Shown piece after piece: positions 1-4,363 of a stretch of 7,376 bases of DNA. This DNA comes from Actinomycetota bacterium (lineage in GTDB: Bacteria; Actinomycetota; Humimicrobiia; Humimicrobiales; Humimicrobiaceae), in assembly GCA_014360385.1 (NCBI GenBank), contig JACIXO010000063.1:1-7376 (forward strand), given 5' to 3'. Each line of letters opens with the position of its first letter. The first letter of the stretch is position 1. The translations under genes were made by a program, and so were the position numbers. The notes under the pieces were generated by a model. The model had not been told where the DNA came from. It was given only the letters and a program-made list of their open reading frames with translations, and ran no database searches.

Positions 1-85
1 TTTTTAAAAAAAAAAAAAAATTTTTTTTTTAAATAAACAAAAAAAAAACGACTCTAAGAAGTAAAAAGAAATAAACATTAAAACC
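1..85. other. A/T-tract intergenic region upstream of dnaK
   Basis: No gene is visible here. The stretch opens with T5, A15, T10 and later A10 homopolymer tracts (1-30 and 39-48), followed by a few isolated G/C bases at 49-85. Phased A-tracts of this sort are known to bend DNA and can act as upstream promoter elements. The A15-T10 run could equally be the tail of a terminator belonging to a gene to the left of the window, but no GC-rich stem is present to support that. Homopolymer lengths may also carry sequencing or assembly error. Confidence 0.5.
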
Positions 86-101
86 AAATATAAAAATTAA
101 A

Positions 102-152
102 AATTTTAAAAATATAAAAAATTATAATTTTAAAAAATATAAAAAAATTATA
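102..152. repeat. Pure-AT imperfect tandem repeat in dnaK leader
   Basis: Two adjacent copies of a 24-27 bp unit lie at 102-126 and 126-152, sharing the A at 126. Both read AATTTT, an A run, TAT, an A run, TTATA. They differ only in the length of the A runs (5 versus 6, and 6 versus 7). The repeat lies inside a 67-bp stretch (86-152) with no G or C at all. Slippage duplication is the simplest origin. Its position directly before the dnaK ribosome binding site places it in the promoter or 5' leader. Confidence 0.7.
123..128 (+). promoter_or_regulatory. Possible -10 box for dnaK
   Basis: A perfect TATAAT hexamer sits 48 bp before the dnaK start, which would give a leader of about 40 nt. No TTGACA-like -35 element is found 16-18 bp upstream, where the sequence is only A and T. 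In an A/T-only background a TATAAT arises easily by chance, so this is weak. No CIRCE inverted repeat or sigma-32-like CTTGAA element was seen. Confidence 0.25.
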
Positions 153-175
153 CAGAAGGAAGGTGTGGATGTACT

Positions 176-2122
176 ATGGGAAAAGCAGTAGGAATTGATT
201 TAGGAACAACTAACTCTTGTATTGCTGTTATGGAAGGAGGAAAACCCACTGTTATAGTCAACAGTGAGGGAGGAAGGACAACTCCTTCAGTTGTGGCCTT
301 TACCAAAAAAGGTGAAAGGCTTGTTGGTCTACTTGCCAAGAGGCAAGCAGCTTTAAATCCTGAAAATACTATCTATTCTATTAAGAGATTTATTGGTAGA
401 AAGTATGATGAAGTAGAAAGTGAAAGAAAAATTGTTTCGTATAATGTAGTTTCTGGAACTAATGACCTTGCTGTAGTAAAAATAGGTGATAGAACTTATA
501 CTCCTGAGGAAATTTCGGCTATGATTCTTCAGAAATTAAAAGCTGACGCTGAGGCCTATCTTGGCACTGAAGTTACAGATGCTGTAATTACTGTTCCAGC
601 TTACTTTAATGATGCCCAGCGACAGGCAACTAAAAATGCAGGAAAAATAGCAGGGCTTAATGTTTTGAGAATTATTAACGAGCCTACAGCTGCTGCTCTT
701 GCATATGGCCTTGAGAAGAAGAAAGAGGAGAAGATTCTGGTATTTGATCTTGGTGGTGGAACATTTGATGTTTCTATTCTGGAAGTTGGTGATGGTGTTT
801 TTGAGGTTAAAGCAAGCCATGGTGATATGCACCTGGGTGGAGATGACTATGATAACAGGATTATGAATTATATAGCTGATGAATTTAAGAAAGAACATGG
901 TATAGACTTAAGACAGGATAGGCAGGCTCTTCAAAGATTAATTGAAGCATCTGAAAAAGCTAAGTGCGAACTTTCAACTGTATTAGAAACAGAGATAAAT
1001 CTACCATTCATAACTGCTGATGCGACAGGGCCCAAGCATCTTCAAATGAAGTTAACAAGGGCTAAGTTCGAGCAACTGACAGCTGATCTTACTGAAAGAT
1101 GCAAAGGTCCAATGGAGAAGGCTTTGAAGGATGCAGGACTCAGACCAGAAGACATTGATGAGGTAATTCTGGTTGGTGGAGCTACAAGAATGCCTGTTAT
1201 CCAGAACCTTGTTAGAGAATATACCAAAAAGGAGCCCCACAAAGGTGTAAACCCTGATGAAGTTGTAGCAGTAGGTGCTGCTATCCAGGCTGGGGTTCTT
1301 AAAGGAGATGTAAAAGATGTAGTTCTTTTAGATGTAACTCCTCTTTCTCTTGGAATTGAAACTTTGGGTGGTGTAATGACAAAGCTTATTGAAAGAAACA
1401 CTACCATACCTACCAGGAAGAGTGAGATATTTACTACTGCTGAAGACAACCAGACAAGTGTGGATATCCACGTTCTTCAAGGAGAACGTGAGATGGCTAG
1501 AGATAACAAAACTATTGGTAGGTTTAGACTTGATGGAATTCCACCTGCACCAAGGGGAGTTCCTCAGATTGAGGTTACTTTTGACATAGATGCAAACGGT
1601 ATTGTTAATGTTTCCGCTAAGGATTTAGCGACTGGGAAGGAACAAAAGATTACTATAACTGCTACCTCTCATCTCTCTGATGAAGAGATAGAGAGGATGA
1701 TAAGAGAAGCCAAAGAGCATGCTGAAGAAGACAAGAGAAAGCGTGCTCTTGTAGAGGCTAGAAACAATGCTGACAATCTTATTTACACTACTGAGAAGCT
1801 AATGAGGGAGCTTGGGGACAAAGTACCTCAAGATATGAAGACAAAGATTAATGACCAGGTAGCAAGACTGAAAAAAGTTATGGATTCTGAAAATACTGAG
1901 GAAATAAAAAGAGAAACTGAGACATTGCAGAGTCTTCATAATCAGCTATCACAGATTCTCTATTCTCAGGCAAGTGCTGGTGCCGGTTCACGTGGCAGTG
2001 GCGGAAGCTACGGTAGCTATGGTAGTTCAGGAACTGGCCAGCAGCAAGGTGGTAGCCAGCAGGGTGGGAATGGAGAAGATGTGATTGATGCTGAGTTTGA
2101 AGCTAAAGATGATGACAGGTAG
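176..2122 (+). CDS. dnaK: Chaperone protein DnaK (Hsp70)
   Basis: Cytosolic ATP-driven chaperone that binds exposed hydrophobic segments of unfolded proteins, working with a J-protein and a nucleotide exchange factor, and loading aggregates onto ClpB. The 648-residue product has the normal family length. The ATPase domain spans about 1-380: GIDLGTTNS (6-14), catalytic K70 in SIKRFIGR, INEPTAAALAYG (167-178), the phosphate loop DLGGGTFD (191-198, T196 matching the autophosphorylated Thr) and ILVGGATRMP (331-340). The interdomain linker DVVLLDV is at 381-387, the beta substrate-binding domain at about 390-497, the helical lid at about 500-600, then a Gly/Ser/Gln-rich flexible tail ending EDVIDAEFEAKDDDR. 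Residues about 80-106 form the insertion typical of diderm DnaK proteins. The ATG is preceded by AAGGAAGGTG (156-165). An earlier ATG at 169 is out of frame and stops quickly. Identification is certain. Confidence 0.99.
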   Translation: MGKAVGIDLGTTNSCIAVMEGGKPTVIVNSEGGRTTPSVVAFTKKGERLVGLLAKRQAALNPENTIYSIKRFIGRKYDEVESERKIVSYNVVSGTNDLAVVKIGDRTYTPEEISAMILQKLKADAEAYLGTEVTDAVITVPAYFNDAQRQATKNAGKIAGLNVLRIINEPTAAALAYGLEKKKEEKILVFDLGGGTFDVSILEVGDGVFEVKASHGDMHLGGDDYDNRIMNYIADEFKKEHGIDLRQDRQALQRLIEASEKAKCELSTVLETEINLPFITADATGPKHLQMKLTRAKFEQLTADLTERCKGPMEKALKDAGLRPEDIDEVILVGGATRMPVIQNLVREYTKKEPHKGVNPDEVVAVGAAIQAGVLKGDVKDVVLLDVTPLSLGIETLGGVMTKLIERNTTIPTRKSEIFTTAEDNQTSVDIHVLQGEREMARDNKTIGRFRLDGIPPAPRGVPQIEVTFDIDANGIVNVSAKDLATGKEQKITITATSHLSDEEIERMIREAKEHAEEDKRKRALVEARNNADNLIYTTEKLMRELGDKVPQDMKTKINDQVARLKKVMDSENTEEIKRETETLQSLHNQLSQILYSQASAGAGSRGSGGSYGSYGSSGTGQQQGGSQQGGNGEDVIDAEFEAKDDDR

Positions 2123-2135
2123 ACTCTTTACCTGT
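2115..2135 (+). other. Hairpin across the dnaK stop codon
   Basis: ACAGGTA (2115-2121) is followed by its exact reverse complement TACCTGT (2129-2135). A G-U and an A-U pair extend the stem inward to a 3-nt loop (2124-2126). It overlaps the dnaK stop codon at 2120-2122. No U-tract follows, so it does not look like an intrinsic terminator. It may protect the dnaK mRNA 3' end or mark a processing point between dnaK and hsp20, or be chance. Confidence 0.35.
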
Positions 2136-2141
2136 ACTAAA

Positions 2142-2159
2142 CTAAGTAACCTAAGTAAC
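2142..2159. repeat. 9-bp tandem direct repeat
   Basis: CTAAGTAAC occurs twice back to back (2142-2150 and 2151-2159) in the gap between dnaK and hsp20. The core CTAAGTAA recurs once more at 2917-2924 in the next gap. The function is unknown; it could be a binding-site pair or simple slippage. Confidence 0.6.
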
Positions 2160-2187
2160 TTAAATAATTAAATATTTACTTTCTAAA

Positions 2188-2212
2188 CAGTTAGCTGAAT
2201 ACAGCTAGACTG
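2188..2212 (+). promoter_or_regulatory. Inverted repeat in hsp20 leader
   Basis: TAGCTG (2192-2197) and CAGCTA (2202-2207) form a perfect 6-bp stem with an AATA loop. CAGT (2188-2191) and ACTG (2209-2212) extend it to 10 bp with G2208 bulged. It lies 38 bp before the hsp20 start and has no U-tract, so it is not a terminator. It could be a protein-binding operator or part of an RNA fold that controls hsp20 translation. The flanking segment 2176-2184 can pair with the hsp20 Shine-Dalgarno. Confidence 0.4.
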
Positions 2213-2233
2213 ATCATTAAACTAAAAAAACTA

Positions 2234-2245
2234 AAAGGAGGTGAT
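2234..2245 (+). promoter_or_regulatory. Ribosome binding site deciding the hsp20 start
   Basis: AAAGGAGGTGAT... (2235 onward) is a near-perfect complement of the 16S rRNA 3' end, with ideal spacing to the ATG at 2250. The in-frame GTG at 2241 lies inside this Shine-Dalgarno itself and so cannot be the real start. Confidence 0.9.
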
Positions 2246-2249
2246 TTGT

Positions 2250-2693
2250 ATGCCAATCATAAGATGGGATCCCTTTAGAGAGCTTATTGAACTAAGAGAT
2301 GAAATAGGAAGGTGGTTTGAGGGAACCCTTGAAAGGGAAAGAAAAGAAAGAAAGACTGCACTCTGGGCCCCTGATGTTGATATTAAAGAAACTGATAAAG
2401 AAATTGTTGTAAAAGCTGATCTTCCCGGAATGAAGCTTGAAGACATTGAGGTTTCAGTAGACAAAGATCAGCTTATAATCAAGGGTGAAAGAAAGATGGA
2501 GAAGGAAGAGAAGGAGAAAGATTACATAAGAGTAGAGAGAAGCTATGGCTCCTTCTACAGATCCTTCGACATCGGGGTCCCGATCAAAGAGGATGAGGTA
2601 AAAGCTACATATAAAGACGGGGTTCTCGAAATCACCCTTCCTAAGGCAGAGGTTAAGAAAGCTAAGAAGGTTCAGATTGAAGCTGCTAAATAA
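2250..2693 (+). CDS. hsp20: Small heat-shock protein, Hsp20/alpha-crystallin family
   Basis: ATP-independent holdase that assembles into oligomers, binds unfolding proteins under stress, and hands them to DnaK/ClpB for refolding. The 147-residue product starts MPIIRWDPFREL, the usual sHSP N-terminal signature. The alpha-crystallin domain covers about residues 38-131, including APDVDIKET, the ADLPG turn (56-60), KGERK (78-82) and the hallmark ATYKDGVLEITLPK at 119-132 with G124-V125-L126. A charged Glu/Lys-rich loop sits at 80-95. The C-terminal VQI (141-143) fits the I/V-x-I motif that links dimers into oligomers. The ATG at 2250 is chosen because the in-frame GTG at 2241 is inside the ribosome binding site. 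It lies 127 bp after dnaK with no clear terminator between, so read-through from dnaK is possible. The gene is complete, and the family is certain. Confidence 0.97.
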   Translation: MPIIRWDPFRELIELRDEIGRWFEGTLERERKERKTALWAPDVDIKETDKEIVVKADLPGMKLEDIEVSVDKDQLIIKGERKMEKEEKEKDYIRVERSYGSFYRSFDIGVPIKEDEVKATYKDGVLEITLPKAEVKKAKKVQIEAAK

Positions 2694-2722
2694 TTACTAT
2701 GAAATTATAGCAGCTTCTTTCT
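2679..2722 (+). terminator. Candidate intrinsic terminator overlapping hsp20 end
   Basis: GAAGCTGCT (2679-2687), inside the last hsp20 codons, pairs exactly with AGCAGCTTC (2709-2717). After a 2-nt bulge, ATAATT (2690-2695) pairs with AATTAT (2703-2708) around a 7-nt loop. The stem is followed by TTTCT, a short pyrimidine tail. The stem is convincing but the U-tract is short, so termination may be partial. Confidence 0.5.
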
Positions 2723-2834
2723 GAGGTGGCCTTCTTAAATGGAAATATTCAAGTATGCAGGCAGCAGTGCTATTGGTGCCTGATACCAGTTCTGTAAATT
2801 AAGTTATTTAGACGTTATGTTATGTGGACAATTT

Positions 2835-2868
2835 TACTGCCCATAGCCATTTATAGCTATGGGCAGTA
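2835..2868. terminator. Strong hairpin, probable transcription terminator
   Basis: TACTGCCCATAGC (2835-2847) and GCTATGGGCAGTA (2856-2868) form a perfect 13-bp stem with an 8-nt loop. It is the most stable hairpin I see in the intergenic sequence. The downstream tail is only moderately T-rich (TTGTTAAAAATATT), so it may act as a weak or factor-aided terminator or as an mRNA-stabilising element. It probably separates the dnaK-hsp20 unit from the J-protein gene. Confidence 0.6.
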
Positions 2869-3185
2869 TTGTTAAAAATATTGTTATTAAAAATATAAAA
2901 ATAAAGTTGTAAAATTCTAAGTAAGTTTGAATGATTATTTTCTTGCTGAATAATTGACTAAATTTTATAAATTAAAGAATTTACACTCAATGTATTTTAA
3001 ATTTTTTAGAAAATGATGAGTTATTCAGTATTAACCAGTTAATTCTTTTGTATTATTCGTTGAATACCTGGAAATTTAAAGAAGATAAAGCTTTGAGAAA
3101 CTTACATAACTGCGCTAACATTAATTGTCCTGTTTTAACTAGTTTTATCTAGCACAAGATTGATTTAAAAACAAGGTGAGCTTTT
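2869..3185 (+). other. Long AT-rich leader region before the J-protein gene
   Basis: This is the gene-free remainder of the 492-bp gap after hsp20. It holds a 10-bp direct repeat TTAAAAATAT (2872-2881 and 2887-2896). A widely spaced inverted repeat, CTGAATAA (2946-2953) with TTATTCAG (3021-3028), could close a stem around about 65 nt of AT-rich sequence, and TATTC-GTT-GAATA at 3054-3066 is a short palindrome. A weak upstream promoter is conceivable (TTGCTG at 2943-2948, 17 bp, TATAAA at 2966-2971). I found no convincing coding sequence or known RNA gene. Confidence 0.5.
3093..3121 (+). promoter_or_regulatory. Candidate promoter for the J-protein gene
   Basis: TTGAGA (3093-3098, 5 of 6 matches to TTGACA) is followed after exactly 17 bp by TAACAT (3116-3121, 4 of 6 matches to TATAAT). 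Initiation near 3128 would give a leader of roughly 58 nt ending in the AAGGTGAG ribosome binding site at 3173-3180. This is a prediction from housekeeping-sigma consensus only. Confidence 0.4.
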
Positions 3186-4202
3186 ATGGTTGAATATAAA
3201 GATTACTACAAAATACTAGGAGTAAGTAAAGACGCGACTCAGGATGAAATAAAAAAGGCCTATAGGAGGCTTGCGAAGAAATATCATCCTGATTCTAACC
3301 CCAACGACCCGACTGCAGAAGAAAAGTTTAAAGAAATTGGCGAAGCATATGAAGTTTTGGGAGATCCTGAGAAAAGAGCAAGATATGACCAGCTTGGCGC
3401 TAACTGGAAGCAATATGCGAGAGCTGGCGCTGAAGCAGGTTGGCCAGGTTGGGGGAGAACTTACACTTATGATTTCAGTGGAGGTGATTTTGGTTTCAGC
3501 GACCTGGGAAGCGGATTTTCTGAATTCTTTGAGATGTTTTTTGGTAAGGGGTCTGACGAGAGGTTTTCATGGTTTACATCCCAGTTTGGTGGAGGAGGGA
3601 CTGGCACCAAAACAAGACAACAGAGAAAGACAGCATGGGAAAGGGGAACTGCTCCAAGAGGTGAAGATTACGAATATGATGTTGAGATAGCTTTAAGAGA
3701 AGCTTATTACGGAACTACTAGAACAATCAGACTTCAGAAAGATGGGAAGACGAGGACTGTTAATGTAAAAATTCCTAAAGGAGTCAAAAGTGGAGCAAAA
3801 ATAAGAATTCCTGGTGAGGGAGGACAAAGTCCATTTGGAGGACAGAGTGGAGATTTGTATCTCAGGATAAATATCTCTCCTCACCCATTTTTTACAAGAA
3901 AAGGGGATGACCTTTATTGTGAGGTTCCTGTTACTATAAAAGAGGCGATATTTGGAGCTAAGATAGACGTTCCGACTTTTGATGGCGGAGTAAAAGTAAA
4001 TCTTCCGGCAGGAATACAGTCTGGTAAGACATTAAGACTAAGAGGAAAGGGGATGCCCAAACTGAATACAAGCGAGTATGGCGACTTGTATGCTAAAGTT
4101 AAGATTGTGATTCCAGAAAACCTGACTTCTGAACAAAGAAAATATCTTGAAGAATTTTCTAGAGTTTACGACGAAAATCCGAGACGTAATATAGTTTTGT
4201 AA
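3186..4202 (+). CDS. cbpA: DnaJ/CbpA-type co-chaperone (class B J-protein)
   Basis: J-domain co-chaperone that delivers unfolded substrates to DnaK and stimulates its ATPase. The 338-residue product has a J-domain at about 5-70 with the essential HPD triad (H34-P35-D36) and helix II KKAYRRLAKKY. The YDQLGANWKQY segment (67-77) is typical of CbpA-like proteins. A Gly/Phe/Trp/Ser-rich region follows at about 80-145 (WPGWG, GGDFGF, QFGGGG), then two C-terminal beta-sandwich substrate-binding domains from about 160 to 310 (KIPKGVKSGAKIRIPGEG, GDLYLRINISPHPFFTRKGDDLY, NLPAGIQSGKTLRLRGKGMP) and a dimerisation tail. No CxxCxGxG zinc repeats exist, and only one Cys (C245) is present, which separates it from class A DnaJ. 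The ATG follows AAGGTGAG with 5-6 nt spacing. It is probably transcribed from its own leader. It could equally be annotated dnaJ; the class B type is clear. Confidence 0.96.
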   Translation: MVEYKDYYKILGVSKDATQDEIKKAYRRLAKKYHPDSNPNDPTAEEKFKEIGEAYEVLGDPEKRARYDQLGANWKQYARAGAEAGWPGWGRTYTYDFSGGDFGFSDLGSGFSEFFEMFFGKGSDERFSWFTSQFGGGGTGTKTRQQRKTAWERGTAPRGEDYEYDVEIALREAYYGTTRTIRLQKDGKTRTVNVKIPKGVKSGAKIRIPGEGGQSPFGGQSGDLYLRINISPHPFFTRKGDDLYCEVPVTIKEAIFGAKIDVPTFDGGVKVNLPAGIQSGKTLRLRGKGMPKLNTSEYGDLYAKVKIVIPENLTSEQRKYLEEFSRVYDENPRRNIVL

Positions 4203-4213
4203 TTATTTTGGAA

Positions 4214-4243
4214 TTGTTTTGTAATAATATAGGTGTCTATAAT
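4214..4243 (+). promoter_or_regulatory. Candidate clpB promoter
   Basis: A perfect TATAAT (4238-4243) lies 18 bp downstream of TTGTTT (4214-4219, only the TTG matching consensus). Transcription from about 4250 would give a T-rich leader of about 114 nt. A short inverted repeat TATAG-GTGT-CTATA (4228-4241) overlaps the -10 box and could be a repressor site. The gap between the J-protein gene and clpB has no visible terminator, so read-through is also possible. Confidence 0.4.
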
Positions 4244-4350
4244 AATGTAGTTTTTTATTCTTTACATGCATTATTCATAAGTTAGGTTTACTTTTTGGTG
4301 CTTTATATTTTATGTATTTTTATATTTTATCTTTTTACTATTTCTAATTG

Positions 4351-4359
4351 AGAGGTGAT
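4351..4359 (+). promoter_or_regulatory. Ribosome binding site deciding the clpB start
   Basis: AGAGGTGAT pairs with the 16S rRNA 3' end and is properly spaced from the ATG at 4364. The in-frame GTG at 4355 is part of this Shine-Dalgarno, so a start there would add a false MIF to the protein. The correct N-terminus, MQIEKFT, aligns with known ClpB proteins. Confidence 0.88.
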
Positions 4360-4363
4360 TTTT

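Noticed and set aside
21..30. T10 run as terminator tail of an upstream gene
   Set aside because: It is preceded by A15 rather than a GC-rich stem, so no terminator hairpin is supported.
1..175. CIRCE (HrcA) operator or sigma-32 promoter before dnaK
   Set aside because: Neither the TTAGCACTC/GAGTGCTAA inverted repeat nor a CTTGAA-type -35 element is present.
2241..2249. GTG start giving hsp20 three extra residues (MIC)
   Set aside because: The GTG is part of the Shine-Dalgarno AGGAGGTGAT; the ATG at 2250 has ideal spacing and gives the family-typical MPIIRWDPF start.
2739..2783. 14-codon frame MEIFKYAGSSAIGA with GAGGTGG 9 nt upstream
   Set aside because: Spacing to the SD-like sequence is good, but it is very short, lies between two terminator hairpins and has no supporting codon or homology evidence.
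3186..4202. Class A DnaJ with zinc finger
   Set aside because: No CxxCxGxG repeats and only one cysteine; the architecture is J-domain, Gly/Phe-rich region and two C-terminal domains.
4355..4363. GTG start giving clpB three extra residues (MIF)
   Set aside because: The GTG lies inside the ribosome binding site; the ATG at 4364 gives the usual ClpB N-terminus.
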